A stretch of 64,000 nt of DNA from an uncultured Aquimarina sp. (GCA_947489685.1 CANLEM010000008.1:1-64000), one strand, 5' to 3'. Positions 52,873 through 63,799 are shown, counted from the first letter of the stretch. The notes: generated by a model not told the origin, from the letters alone. Numbers and translations are program-made.

Positions 52873-53874
52873 TTACCAGCCAAAGCTTAATCCTAAGGAT
52901 AAATTATTAAAGTTTTGAAGCGTATAATCCATATTAGCTTTGAAAACACCAAACTGAACTCTAGCTCCAACAGTTGCTTTTACACCATTAGTTTTGGTCC
53001 TTACACTAATTGGATCAACTACTATATCCGAACTAAAAGGTCCATTTTGAATTTGATATGTTCCTAATAAATCGGCATCATTTGCGCCAAAATAGTACCC
53101 TAAACCTCCATAAAAATTTAAAACCGGTAATTTGGTAGAAACGATACTTGTAAGCAACCATGAATTAGAGTTTAGACGTACTTCTTGATCTGTACCAGGA
53201 ACAGCACTAGCACCATTAAGGTCATAAAATCCTTTCACATTTGTATACCCTAATAAAGCCGAGAGTCTAAAAGGCAATCTTTTGAACGGAAAAATCCAAT
53301 CTGTAAATTCATGTTGAAATGCTACTCCATATAATTGAATCTCGGCATCTTCAACAGCTTTAATCCTTGGTAGATAACGAACTTTTATTTCTGTACTTTT
53401 AATCAAACCCATTGATGCCTGTATAAATCCACCAGGTATAGAATTTATTTCTGCATTACCTATACCGTCTGGCAAATCAACCTCTAACTCGCCCGCTCCA
53501 CCTGCATTAATTACTACAGTTAGGTTTTCTGGATTTGTCCCTAGGGCTGATGCTACAGACTGACTTAGTCGACCATCTCTAAATGAGATATCTGTATATT
53601 CTGCTACCCTAAATACAAAGGATTGTTTTTCTTCTCTTACAAAAGAAAGATTACCAACTATCCCTACTTCAAAATGCCACAGTTTTTTGGTTTGCGCAGT
53701 TGTATACCATCCATTAGACATATTATTTATTAAAGATTCCCCGGCAGGTGCAAAATAATCCTCGCTAAATCTTTGAGCATTTTCTATACCAATCTCAAGT
53801 ATTTGATCAATATCTGTCTGAGAAAACGTTGCATAGCTTAGAAAAAAGGAAAATATTAAAATGTATTTTTTCAT
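52873..53874 (-). CDS. DUF6588 family outer membrane protein
   Basis: 333 residues from the ATG at 53874 (MKKYILIFSFFLSYATFSQ signal peptide); the frame to 53970 adds 32 residues before it. IGIENAQRFSEDYFAPAGESLINNMSNGWYTTAQTKKLWHFEVGIV is the DUF6588 opening (Y-x-x-P, NGWY), followed by beta-strands and an aromatic C-terminus NLSLGLSFGW. A beta-barrel in the outer membrane is likely. The function is not known. Confidence 0.8.
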   Translation of the reverse strand: MKKYILIFSFFLSYATFSQTDIDQILEIGIENAQRFSEDYFAPAGESLINNMSNGWYTTAQTKKLWHFEVGIVGNLSFVREEKQSFVFRVAEYTDISFRDGRLSQSVASALGTNPENLTVVINAGGAGELEVDLPDGIGNAEINSIPGGFIQASMGLIKSTEIKVRYLPRIKAVEDAEIQLYGVAFQHEFTDWIFPFKRLPFRLSALLGYTNVKGFYDLNGASAVPGTDQEVRLNSNSWLLTSIVSTKLPVLNFYGGLGYYFGANDADLLGTYQIQNGPFSSDIVVDPISVRTKTNGVKATVGARVQFGVFKANMDYTLQNFNNLSLGLSFGW

Positions 53875-53955
53875 GGATTTGGGTTTATAGGCATTGCAAT
53901 ATAAAAAAAAACGTTCAAACGCTCTGAGTATTATCTTTTTGGCTAATTTCTTCAA

Positions 53956-53993
53956 TAAAAAAGGATGCACTTATTTAAATGCATCCTTTTTAT
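53956..53993 (-). terminator. Terminator of the PQQ-propeller gene
   Basis: AAAAAGGATGCA and TGCATCCTTTTT flank a short loop; it lies after the stop at 54017 on the - strand, overlapping the leader of the DUF6588 gene. Confidence 0.8.
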
Positions 53994-54016
53994 TTATAAT
54001 TTTAATTTAATATCTA

Positions 54017-55918
54017 TTATTTATAATCGAAAATATTAAGGTTTTTTCCTTTAGAATAAAAGATTCTTTTCTCTACCTGATCTACATGGTACTGAGGCGA
54101 ATTGTCCTCAAAAGTAAATTTATCTTTTTCTTCACCAGCGTCTTTTGTTACTTGCACTAAGAATTTGGTTCCTGCATCATTTTTGGTAAAATAAAATGCA
54201 TAATCTTTTGTATCAGCAGAACCATCATAGCGATTAGGGTTATATAGTGCAGCAGCTGCCATTTGCGTATATACTCCTGCTTGGTATTGATTTACCCCTT
54301 TTTCGGCTTGTTTAAAACCACCCGTTCCTGGAGGTCTTACTCCCGAAATTGTTTCTGCAGCTCCAGAACCAGCTCCAACACCTGCATTATATATTCCAGA
54401 TACCTGATAAGCAGCTCCAGCTACATCTGCTACAACAGATAAAGCATTTAGTAACTTACGTCCTCCTTCTCCTGGTTGTGGATAATATTGTGTTTTCTTA
54501 ACTTTTCCGTCTTTACCAACGATTGCATACTCCCATGAGCTACTTAAGAAATAATTATCTCCTCTTACCTCGAGTCTGTTAAAATCTCTATGTTTTTTAA
54601 GTTCAAGTTTTTGATTATTATCTTTTCCCCATCCTTTATCCGGGTTTAACAAGTATAATTTTTTACCGTCAAGAACGATTACGTTTTTTTCTTTCTCATC
54701 ATATGCAATTCTGGTATCTTCATCAACACCAAATTTCCATATTGCTTTTTTCACACCATCCTCATAGTACGAAATTCTATATGGAGTAGCAATTATACTT
54801 CCTTTGCTATAGGCAAACTCATCATAAGTATCTTCTTCTCCAACATCAGCCAAGAAATCGTTTCCATTAAACTGAGGTTTTTTCCAGATTTTCTTACCTA
54901 CTTCATCAACCAATAGTTTTCTAGCTCCATAATACACCATGTATCCTTCTGCTACCTTTTCTACCTCGTTGATTCTTCTTTTTTCGAAATCTTTTTTCCA
55001 AAGTTTTTCTCCAGTTTTGTAATCATAAAGGCTACCTGCTTTTTCATGTTTTACAAACATTTTTCCATCTACTTCTTGCACGAACATAAACCCTTCATCT
55101 AACTTAAGTGGTTTTTTCCATGCCTTACTACCATCTGCAGAGTTAAACGCATAAATTTTGTCACCCAAAGCAACTAGTTTATTTAGATTCATAGTAATAG
55201 CAGCTCCCATCATTGATCCCAGACCACCTCCAGCAGCTTCTACAGCATAAAATATATCTTTTGAAGGGTTAAGGTAAATTTTCCCTATTTTTTCTTCTTC
55301 ATTAAGGATAACATTACCATCCGCACTATTAAGAATAAAAAGGTTAGAACCTAAAGAAAAAGCGATATTATTATTTTTATCAACAACAAGGTTGTCTAAT
55401 GTACCTTTCTTTTTGATTGTAAGATCTTTTTTCCACTTTACCTCATTAGATTTCAAAGAAACAAGAAATGACTTGTTCATTGTTTTTTCTTCTGTTGTAC
55501 ATTGAAAAATGAAAGACTCTAATTCTGGAATGATCTGAAAAGATTTAATTTTTTTGTATCCTTCTTTTTCTTTATCCAAAATTACTTTACCATCTCTAGT
55601 ATCAATCAAAAGATTTGAAACGATAATATACGGAGAAAACGGAACCATTTCATAGTTGGACTCATCTGATTGGATTGCTCCTCCTAAAAGAGATATACGA
55701 TCTCCTTCTACTTCCCAAATTTTGGTTCCTTTTTCTGCATCAATACCTGCTACAGTTTTATCTGTTAGCACGATTGGCACGGCAGAGAATTCATGAAAAA
55801 ATAGTTCCTCTATTTTTCCATCAAAATTTACTTGCTTATCAGCACTACGCTGAGCAAAAATAGCATTACAGGTCACTAGAAGAACCAGCAATGAAAGTTT
55901 AGATAGATTTAGCTTCAT
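54017..55918 (-). CDS. PQQ-like beta-propeller repeat protein
   Basis: 633 residues with signal peptide MKLNLSKLSLLVLLVTCNAIFAQ. Repeats of the WD/PQQ-blade type: AGIDAEKGTKIWEVEGDR, FNSADGSKAWKKPLKLDEG, YDYKTGEKLWKKDFEKR, LNPDKGWGKDN, about six to seven blades. A Gly/Ala-rich insert (YNAGVGAGSGAAETISG) near residue 510 has no counterpart in the blades. No catalytic or PQQ-binding residues can be identified. It probably acts as an exported scaffold or binding protein. Confidence 0.8.
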   Translation of the reverse strand: MKLNLSKLSLLVLLVTCNAIFAQRSADKQVNFDGKIEELFFHEFSAVPIVLTDKTVAGIDAEKGTKIWEVEGDRISLLGGAIQSDESNYEMVPFSPYIIVSNLLIDTRDGKVILDKEKEGYKKIKSFQIIPELESFIFQCTTEEKTMNKSFLVSLKSNEVKWKKDLTIKKKGTLDNLVVDKNNNIAFSLGSNLFILNSADGNVILNEEEKIGKIYLNPSKDIFYAVEAAGGGLGSMMGAAITMNLNKLVALGDKIYAFNSADGSKAWKKPLKLDEGFMFVQEVDGKMFVKHEKAGSLYDYKTGEKLWKKDFEKRRINEVEKVAEGYMVYYGARKLLVDEVGKKIWKKPQFNGNDFLADVGEEDTYDEFAYSKGSIIATPYRISYYEDGVKKAIWKFGVDEDTRIAYDEKEKNVIVLDGKKLYLLNPDKGWGKDNNQKLELKKHRDFNRLEVRGDNYFLSSSWEYAIVGKDGKVKKTQYYPQPGEGGRKLLNALSVVADVAGAAYQVSGIYNAGVGAGSGAAETISGVRPPGTGGFKQAEKGVNQYQAGVYTQMAAAALYNPNRYDGSADTKDYAFYFTKNDAGTKFLVQVTKDAGEEKDKFTFEDNSPQYHVDQVEKRIFYSKGKNLNIFDYK

Positions 55919-56095
55919 TTGTAATTAATTTAAATATTTAGGGATATTAATCTTGAGTTCAAGTATAAGAAAGACCGCTCACTGTCATATTTATTAGACG
56001 TTACGCGGTGACTACCACGATGAGAATAATGTGTTATCATAAAATTTGGGCTCCTTATTTTCTTAGCATTTTGTTAAGAATTTGCTAATTTATGC

Positions 56096-56132
56096 AAAAA
56101 AAAAGAACCTACCATATTTATGATAGATTCTT
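56096..56132 (-). terminator. Terminator of gyrB
   Basis: On the - strand AGAATCTATCA, TAAATA loop, TGGTAGGTTCT (several G-U pairs), followed by nine T. It is about 45 bp beyond the gyrB stop. Confidence 0.65.
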
Positions 56133-56174
56133 ACTATATTTTTAAAGTACATGTGTCTATAAATCAACACTTTT

Positions 56175-58541
<2,367 letters not shown>

Positions 58542-59717
58542 ATGAAAACAAAAAATCTAATTAACTTCACAAAGTTAGCTGTATTAAGTTTAGGGCTTTT
58601 TATAGCTTCATGTGCAAACGAAGGTTTTGAAGAAATTCCAGAAACCAGTAGTAGTCAACTTGTAGAAAAGTACTTTTTGGGAGAACTTATCAAAGTAGAA
58701 GATTTAGGAAATGGTATTTATGCAGATGGAGACATGTTGCTTACCGACGAACAATTAAGTGATACTCCTAATGAATTTAATAAAAACCCGGCTCCAGGTG
58801 AGGACATCTCAAAACTAGGATTGGCTAGTGGCATTACAAAATGGCCAAACAATACGATAATCTACGTTTTAGACAGAAGCTTGAGTAGTAACCAGATTCA
58901 AGTTACGAGAAACTCTATGCAAGAATGGAGTTCTAAAACAAACATTAGATTTAAAGAACGCACTAATGAAAACTATTATGTAACCATTGTAAACAATGGT
59001 GATAATTGTAATTGTGCCTCGGCAAATCTTGGTGTTATAGGAACTAGAGGTAGAATAAACATGGGGGTTAGAACAAGTGAAGTGGTTATGATTCATGAAA
59101 TTGGTCATACTTTAGGGTATATCCATGAACAAAATCGCTCGGACAGGGACAATCATGTTATAATTCGATTCGAGAATATTCAGAATGGTGCAGAAAGCCA
59201 ATTCAGAAAAAGCAATAGCGCACAACTTATTGGTGATTTTGATATCAAATCGACAATGATGTATGGCGCGTTTACCTTTAGTAAAAATAGACAACCTACT
59301 ATCACACTTCTTGATGGCTCTACGCACCCAAGAAGAAGACCAGAATTATCTGCTGGAGATATTGCCGGAACAAACCAAGTATATCCTGGTGGTGACGGCG
59401 GTGGTGACGGCGGCGGTGATGGCGGTGGTGACGGTGGTACTGACACCTGTGAAGGAATTGACGAATGGGTAAGAGGACAACAATATAATGTAGGAGACAG
59501 AGTTACCTACAGAGGATTCTTATATGAAAGAGATTTTACAAGATGGAACAGAATTCTTGAGTGCGACATAACACCACAAGGAGATATTTGCGATGGAGTA
59601 AATCCATATAGCCGAAATACAAGCTATTCTCCTGGAGACAAAGTTACGTATAGAGGTTACTTATATGAATTACAAAGCAACTTTAGATGGTCTAACCAAG
59701 GGCAATGTGGTAATTAA
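58542..59717 (+). CDS. Astacin-like (M12A) zinc protease lipoprotein with two C-terminal carbohydrate-binding-like modules
   Basis: 391 residues. Lipobox in LGLFIASCANEGFEE. The catalytic domain has HEIGHTLGYIHEQNRSDRD (His185, Glu186, His189, His195), the astacin signature, and a Met-turn STMMYGAF. A Gly-Asp linker made of GGGD repeats leads to two ~40-residue modules: CEGIDEWVRGQQYNVGDRVTYRGFLYE and a second with NTSYSPGDKVTYRGYLYELQ, resembling chitin/cellulose-binding ChtBD3-type (CBM5/12) folds. Astacin-type proteases cleave proteins; the modules suggest anchoring to a polysaccharide-rich substrate. Surface anchoring is inferred from the lipobox. Confidence 0.88.
   Translation: MKTKNLINFTKLAVLSLGLFIASCANEGFEEIPETSSSQLVEKYFLGELIKVEDLGNGIYADGDMLLTDEQLSDTPNEFNKNPAPGEDISKLGLASGITKWPNNTIIYVLDRSLSSNQIQVTRNSMQEWSSKTNIRFKERTNENYYVTIVNNGDNCNCASANLGVIGTRGRINMGVRTSEVVMIHEIGHTLGYIHEQNRSDRDNHVIIRFENIQNGAESQFRKSNSAQLIGDFDIKSTMMYGAFTFSKNRQPTITLLDGSTHPRRRPELSAGDIAGTNQVYPGGDGGGDGGGDGGGDGGTDTCEGIDEWVRGQQYNVGDRVTYRGFLYERDFTRWNRILECDITPQGDICDGVNPYSRNTSYSPGDKVTYRGYLYELQSNFRWSNQGQCGN
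59388..59438 (+). repeat. GGTGAC-type linker repeat
   Basis: Four near-identical 12-bp GGT-GGT-GAC-GGC-like units encode the GGGD linker of the astacin-like gene. Such short GC-rich repeats stand out in this AT-rich sequence and may vary in number between strains. Confidence 0.8.
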
Positions 59718-59742
59718 CACATACCAGTTTTCTTAAATTGAT

Positions 59743-59781
59743 AAAAAAGGTCCATTGTAAATATTTACAATGGACCTTTTT
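59743..59781 (+). terminator. Terminator of the astacin-like gene
   Basis: AAAAAGGTCCATTGTAAA and TTTACAATGGACCTTTTT form an 18-bp stem, 26 bp after the stop. Confidence 0.9.
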
Positions 59782-59791
59782 ACATAAAAAT

Positions 59792-59823
59792 AAAACCCTG
59801 AAGATAAACAACTTCAGGGTTTT
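59792..59823 (-). terminator. Terminator of asnB
   Basis: AAAACCCTGAAG and CTTCAGGGTTTT form a 12-bp stem, 53 bp beyond the asnB stop on the - strand. Confidence 0.8.
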
Positions 59824-59875
59824 ACAATCTCAATTAAACTCAACTTTCAGCTAATAAAAAAACTGATCTCTTTAA

Positions 59876-61558
59876 TTATATGACTTCTAAAGGTGTATAC
59901 GCTTCTTCATGAACATTGGCTACGGCTCTTCCGCTTGGGTCGTTCATGTTCTTAAATGCCTCATCCCATTCTAATGCAATTTTTGTACTACATGCTACAG
60001 ATGGCTCCTGAGGAACGCTTAACGCAGCAGCATCACTAGGAAAATGACCTTCAAATATAGAGCGATAATAAAATTCTTCTTTGTTTTGAGGTGTCTGTAT
60101 CGGAAATCTAAAATGTGCATTTGCCATTTGCTCATCAGACACTTCATTTTCAACCATTTCTTTAAGAGTATCTATCCAACTATACCCTACTCCGTCAGAA
60201 AATTGCTCTTTTTGTCTCCAGGCTACACTTTCGGGCAGATAAGACTCAAAAGCCTTACGGATCACCCATTTTTCCATACGTTCTCCGTTAATCATCTTAT
60301 CTTCCGGATTGATTCGCATAGCTACATCCATAAATTCTTTATCCAGAAATGGCACTCTACCTTCGATCCCCCAAGCGGCAAGAGATTTATTCGCTCTTAG
60401 ACAATCATACATATGTAATTTGTCCAACTTACGCACCGTTTCATCATGAAATTCTTGGGCATTTGGTGCTTTATGAAAATATAAATATCCTCCAAAAATT
60501 TCATCAGCACCTTCTCCAGATAGTACCATTTTAACTCCCATAGATTTTATTACTCTTGCCATTAAATACATAGGCGTAGAAGCTCTTATGGTAGTAATAT
60601 CATATGTTTCAAGGTTATAAATCACATCTTTAATTGCATCCAAACCTTCTTGAATAGTAAACTTAATCTCATGGTGAACGGTTCCGATATGATCCGCTAC
60701 CTTTTGGGCTGCCGCCAAATCTGGAGAACCGTCTAATCCAACCGAAAATGAATGTAATTGAGGCCACCAGGCTTCTTTTGTATCTCCAGATTCAATACGT
60801 TTCTCTGCATATTTCTTGGCAATAGCCGAAGTAACAGAAGAATCTAAACCACCGGATAATAACACACCATAGGGTACATCAGACATTAATTGTCTATGCA
60901 CTGCAGCTTCTAAAGCTTCTCTTACCTCATCAATACTGGTTTGATTCTCTTTTACTGTTTGATAATCCGACCAATCCCGAACATACCATTTTTTAAGCTC
61001 TGCGTCTTTACTGAATAGATAGTGACCGGGAGGAAACAATTCTATTTTTGTACAAACCCCTTCAAGAGCTTTTAGCTCAGAGCCTACATAAAACGTCCCG
61101 TTTTGATCCCAACCCATATAGAGTGGTATAATCCCCATATGATCTCTAGCAATCAAGTACACATCATTTTCGACGTCATACAATGCAAAAGCGAATATTC
61201 CGTTTAACTCATCTATAAAATCAGCCCCTTTCTCTTGATACAAAGCCAAAATAACTTCGCAGTCAGAATCCGTCTGGAAATCATATTTTCCTTTAAATTG
61301 TTCACGAAGTTCTCTATGATTATATATTTCGCCATTAGCGGCTAATACAAGCTTTTTATCAGCACTAAATAAAGGTTGTTTTCCTGAAACGGGATCAACA
61401 ATAGCCAATCGTTCATGAGCTAGTATCGCTTTTTCGTTCGCATATATACCATTCCAATCCGGGCCTCTATGACGAATTTTTTTTGACATCTCCAGTAATT
61501 GAGGTCTTAACACCTCGGCATCTTGCTTTAAATCAAAAGCACAAACAATTCCACACAT
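59876..61558 (-). CDS. asnB: Asparagine synthase B (glutamine-hydrolysing)
   Basis: 560 residues. N-terminal MCGIVCAFD with catalytic Cys2, glutaminase motifs RHRGPDWNGIY, ERLAIVDP, and ANGEIYNHRELRE; C-terminal synthetase PP-loop VLLSGGLDSSVTSAIAKK, HSFSVGLDGSPDL, LSGEGADEIFGGYLYFHKAP. Converts aspartate and glutamine to asparagine. Monocistronic, divergent from the DUF2911 gene. Confidence 0.97.
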   Translation of the reverse strand: MCGIVCAFDLKQDAEVLRPQLLEMSKKIRHRGPDWNGIYANEKAILAHERLAIVDPVSGKQPLFSADKKLVLAANGEIYNHRELREQFKGKYDFQTDSDCEVILALYQEKGADFIDELNGIFAFALYDVENDVYLIARDHMGIIPLYMGWDQNGTFYVGSELKALEGVCTKIELFPPGHYLFSKDAELKKWYVRDWSDYQTVKENQTSIDEVREALEAAVHRQLMSDVPYGVLLSGGLDSSVTSAIAKKYAEKRIESGDTKEAWWPQLHSFSVGLDGSPDLAAAQKVADHIGTVHHEIKFTIQEGLDAIKDVIYNLETYDITTIRASTPMYLMARVIKSMGVKMVLSGEGADEIFGGYLYFHKAPNAQEFHDETVRKLDKLHMYDCLRANKSLAAWGIEGRVPFLDKEFMDVAMRINPEDKMINGERMEKWVIRKAFESYLPESVAWRQKEQFSDGVGYSWIDTLKEMVENEVSDEQMANAHFRFPIQTPQNKEEFYYRSIFEGHFPSDAAALSVPQEPSVACSTKIALEWDEAFKNMNDPSGRAVANVHEEAYTPLEVI

Positions 61559-61818
61559 ATTCTTCTTTTTCTATTAATTGAGAACTCAAATATCCAAATA
61601 TGATTACATAATTAAAACTAAAAAGATAAAATCAATTTCAATTTATATTCATAAACCGATTTATAGTGACTATATGAAACATTTTAACTCTAGAACTACT
61701 TATAAACTATCAAATTGTTATTCTGAAGATTTAACACAATTTATAGAAACGATTAACATTTAGCTTATGAGTTGACTTATATCTTTACATCAGTTTATTC
61801 GAAATTTAAAAAAGTATT

Positions 61819-62352
61819 ATGAAAAAATCACTCTTACTAATTGCAATCATGTTATTTGGTGCATTATCGACTGCTAGTGCCCAAAAATTTGCAGGACTAC
61901 AAAAAAGCCCAACAGATATTTCTTATGCGAAAGTAGATAGAAATGCCAAACCAGAAATTAAAGTGGTATACAGCAGACCTCAGAAAAAAGGCAGAGAAAT
62001 CTTCGGAAACATTGTTAAATATGATAAAGTATGGAGAACAGGAGCAGACGAAGCGACTGAAATCAAGCTTTTTAAAGATGTAAAAATGGGAGATAAAACG
62101 GTAAAAGCCGGCACATATTCTTTGTATACTATACCTGGTCAAAAAGAATGGACAATTATTTTGAACAGTGATCTAGATAGTTGGGGAGCTTATTCTTATG
62201 ATAAAGGAAAAGATGTAGCCCGTTTAACTGTGCCAACATCATCGGGAGATGCATTAGAAGTTTTCTCTATCGCTTTCAAAAAAGTAGACAAGGGCTATCA
62301 CATGGTTATGGGCTGGGACACTGCGCGTGTTGAAGTTCCTTTTTACATGTAA
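61819..62352 (+). CDS. DUF2911 family secreted protein
   Basis: 177 residues with signal peptide MKKSLLLIAIMLFGALSTASAQ. Body follows DUF2911: SPTDISYAKVDRNAKPEIKVVYSRPQKKGREIFG, VPYGKVWRTGADEATEI-like (here YDKVWRTGADEATEIKLFKD), GTYSLYTIPGQKEWTIILN, WDTARVEVPF. Function unknown; predicted periplasmic or secreted. Followed by a bidirectional terminator shared with peptide gene E. Confidence 0.88.
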   Translation: MKKSLLLIAIMLFGALSTASAQKFAGLQKSPTDISYAKVDRNAKPEIKVVYSRPQKKGREIFGNIVKYDKVWRTGADEATEIKLFKDVKMGDKTVKAGTYSLYTIPGQKEWTIILNSDLDSWGAYSYDKGKDVARLTVPTSSGDALEVFSIAFKKVDKGYHMVMGWDTARVEVPFYM

Positions 62353-62365
62353 AACAAAAAAAGAT

Positions 62366-62402
62366 AAAAAAAAACAGCTTGATTAAATCGAGCTGTTTTT
62401 TT
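62366..62402. terminator. Bidirectional terminator between DUF2911 and peptide E
   Basis: AAAAACAGCTTGAT and ATCGAGCTGTTTTT pair (one G-U), with A and T runs on either side. Confidence 0.85.
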
Positions 62403-62472
62403 ATTCCCTAAATAGAGATGATTTTTGATTATCCTTATAATGCACAAAATAAGGATAATTATACTGTCTTAC

Positions 62473-62571
62473 CTACCTATGTATTGCGTTACTTGACGCT
62501 CCTGGCAGTTCTCCTAGAAAATCCATTACAATTCTAAAAGTTAATCTGAATTTAGTGTAAAATAGCCCCAT
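62473..62571 (-). CDS. 32-aa peptide E, LPGAS family
   Basis: ATG at 62571, TAG at 62475-62473, 32 codons. N-terminus MGLFYTKFRL, middle TFRIVMDFLGE, C-terminus LPGASSNAIHR. The end differs from the RYAMRK type (S-N-A-I-H-R) but is identical to that of peptide F over NAIHR. A TTGACA-type box with a TATATTTG element (62627-62597) lies 26 bp upstream, the best promoter of the six. A GGGG-N6-CCCC palindrome lies further upstream at 62738. Terminator at 62366. Confidence 0.8.
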   Translation of the reverse strand: MGLFYTKFRLTFRIVMDFLGELPGASSNAIHR

Positions 62572-62596
62572 ATTTCTATATTAAATTAATATTAAA

Positions 62597-62627
62597 CAAA
62601 TATAACATTCATATTATGCGATGTCAA
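62597..62627 (-). promoter_or_regulatory. Candidate promoter of peptide E
   Basis: On the - strand TTG(ACA) at 62627-62625, 20 bases, TATATTTG at 62604-62597. It fits both the Bacteroidota TTG/TAnnTTTG pattern and a TTGACA-type -35 box. Confidence 0.6.
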
Positions 62628-62697
62628 TAATTTTAAACGTTTTTAGATATAACCAGAGATTTTATCGATAACAAACACAAAATTGCATTATGAGTAA

Positions 62698-62713
62698 AAT
62701 TTCCCCGGAAATT
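62698..62713. promoter_or_regulatory. Palindrome AATTTCC-CC-GGAAATT upstream of peptide E
   Basis: Perfect 7-bp arms with a 2-bp centre. It lies 25 bp from the GGGG-N6-CCCC element at 62738 and 127 bp upstream of peptide E. Probably a protein-binding site. Confidence 0.45.
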
Positions 62714-62737
62714 GTTGTTGTTTTTTACAAGGAAATT

Positions 62738-62751
62738 GGGGTAATCTCCCC
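62738..62751 (-). promoter_or_regulatory. GGGG-N6-CCCC palindrome, copy 1
   Basis: Read on the - strand it is GGGGAGATTACCCC. It starts 167 bp upstream of the peptide E start and lies after peptide F. A weak terminator hairpin for F is an alternative reading. Confidence 0.5.
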
Positions 62752-62827
62752 AAAAAATCATAATTTTTTCTTAATAATTTCCTATTACAATCTTTCCTTC
62801 TTTTCGAAATATCATTCCGATAACATT

Positions 62828-62926
62828 CTATCTATGAATTGCATTACTGCAAGCCGATGGTAATTGCTTTAAAAAAGATTTTAAAGCTTTAATATCAATC
62901 ACCAAAATACCATAAAATAACTTCAT
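62828..62926 (-). CDS. 32-aa peptide F, LPGAS family (Cys-containing variant)
   Basis: ATG at 62926, TAG at 62830-62828, 32 codons. N-terminus MKLFYGILVI, middle DIKALKSFLKQ, C-terminus LPSACSNAIHR. It is closest to peptide A (17 of the first 23 residues identical; silent changes in between) although A lies 27 kb away on the other strand. It is the only member with Cys (residue 26, replacing Ser of LPGAS). A TATCTTTG -7-like box is at 62960-62953, 27 bp before the start. No clear terminator was seen after it. Confidence 0.8.
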   Translation of the reverse strand: MKLFYGILVIDIKALKSFLKQLPSACSNAIHR

Positions 62927-62952
62927 AATTCTCTGATTTGTAATTCGTTAAA

Positions 62953-62960
62953 CAAAGATA
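62953..62960 (-). promoter_or_regulatory. -7-like box of peptide F
   Basis: TATCTTTG on the - strand, fitting TAnnTTTG, 27 bp upstream of the start codon. No convincing TTG partner was found at the usual distance. Confidence 0.4.
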
Positions 62961-63106
62961 CTACCTCGGTATTCATGAGTAAAAAAATTAACATTCTTAA
63001 ACTCCGATTTTAGACAAAACACACTTTATTTCGCTGTTAGACACAAATAAAATACTACACATCATAGTTAAAGAAGAAATATCCTACATGAAATACTGTC
63101 TTTTTA

Positions 63107-63120
63107 GGGGTTTTCTCCCC
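63107..63120 (-). promoter_or_regulatory. GGGG-N6-CCCC palindrome, copy 2
   Basis: Read on the - strand it is GGGGAGAAAACCCC, extended by TTTTTA/TAAAAA to a 10-bp stem. It starts 181 bp upstream of the peptide F start. There is no T tract on either strand, so it does not look like a terminator. Confidence 0.5.
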
Positions 63121-63246
63121 TAAAAAACTCTCAAAATATATTTCAAAAAATTCCCAAACTTTACATAGAAGTTAAAATATCTCAATTTTGTCCAATAATA
63201 TTCCAAAATGCGCTTCATTCCCAATGCAATTATTCGTTCATTTCAC

Positions 63247-63288
63247 AAAAAAAAGAGACTACACCATTTGGGGACAGTCTCTTTTTTG
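63247..63288 (-). terminator. Terminator of peptide C
   Basis: AAAAAAGAGACT and AGTCTCTTTTTT stem with a 15-nt loop; T tract on the - strand. It lies 52 bp beyond the stop of peptide C. Confidence 0.8.
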
Positions 63289-63339
63289 TAAAATAAATAT
63301 TTTCTAATTCCTAATTCAAACTAATGAAAATGCATGATG

Positions 63340-63438
63340 CTATTTACGCATTGCATTTCCTGATGCTCCAGGAAGATCTTTGATAAATCCTATAAAAGAT
63401 CTTATACCAAGCCCTATTGTTATAAAAAATCTGTTCAT
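63340..63438 (-). CDS. 32-aa peptide C, LPGAS family
   Basis: ATG at 63438, TAG at 63342-63340, 32 codons. N-terminus MNRFFITIGL, middle GIRSFIGFIKD, C-terminus LPGASGNAMRK. It has Phe at position 5 instead of Tyr and Asn at position 28 instead of Tyr. A TAAATTTA element like that of peptide D lies upstream, without a clear -33 box. A clear terminator follows at 63247. Confidence 0.8.
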   Translation of the reverse strand: MNRFFITIGLGIRSFIGFIKDLPGASGNAMRK

Positions 63439-63610
63439 GTGTGATTCTATTAAAAAATTAAGTTGGTATTAAATTTAATCAAAGAAACCTGAAAAATAAA
63501 GTGTTATGCATAATAAATTTTGCTTTTTTGATAAAGCACTCATTAGGTCGGACAAGTGGTGTTTTATCATAAATAACCTACATATTTTTGAAGTCTTTTC
63601 TTACAAAAAG

Positions 63611-63638
63611 AAAAGGTTTGTTTTAAAACAAACCTTTT
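63611..63638 (-). terminator. Terminator of peptide D
   Basis: Perfect 28-bp palindrome (AAAAGGTTTGTTTT and its complement), with T tract on the - strand, 62 bp beyond the stop of peptide D. Confidence 0.85.
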
Positions 63639-63700
63639 ATAGCATTGTATTACAATGATAAATGATAATAGAATTCTAAATTAATTTTAAAATTTTATTA

Positions 63701-63799
63701 TTATTTACGCATAGCATAACGAGATGCTCCTGGTAAATCACTTATAAAACTTACAAATGATTTAAAATTTAATCCGAAAATAGTGTAAAATTGTTTCAT
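63701..63799 (-). CDS. 32-aa peptide D, LPGAS family
   Basis: ATG at 63799, TAA at 63703-63701, 32 codons. N-terminus MKQFYTIFGL, middle NFKSFVSFISD, C-terminus LPGASRYAMRK, which is the clearest form of the shared tail. A TTGACA box with TAAATTTA (63856-63826) lies 27 bp upstream; a 20-bp AT palindrome and a GGGG-N6-CCCC element lie further upstream. It has its own terminator at 63611. Confidence 0.82.
   Translation of the reverse strand: MKQFYTIFGLNFKSFVSFISDLPGASRYAMRK

Noticed and set aside
61578..61763. Open reading frame of 61 codons between asnB and the DUF2911 gene
   Set aside because: AT-rich, lysine/isoleucine-biased, no ribosome-binding site, no motif and no second copy; it lies in the space that must hold two promoters.
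63107..63120. GGGG-N6-CCCC element as a plain terminator
   Set aside because: No T tract on either side, and it is upstream of a gene rather than downstream; but a weak-terminator role for the copy at 62738 cannot be excluded.
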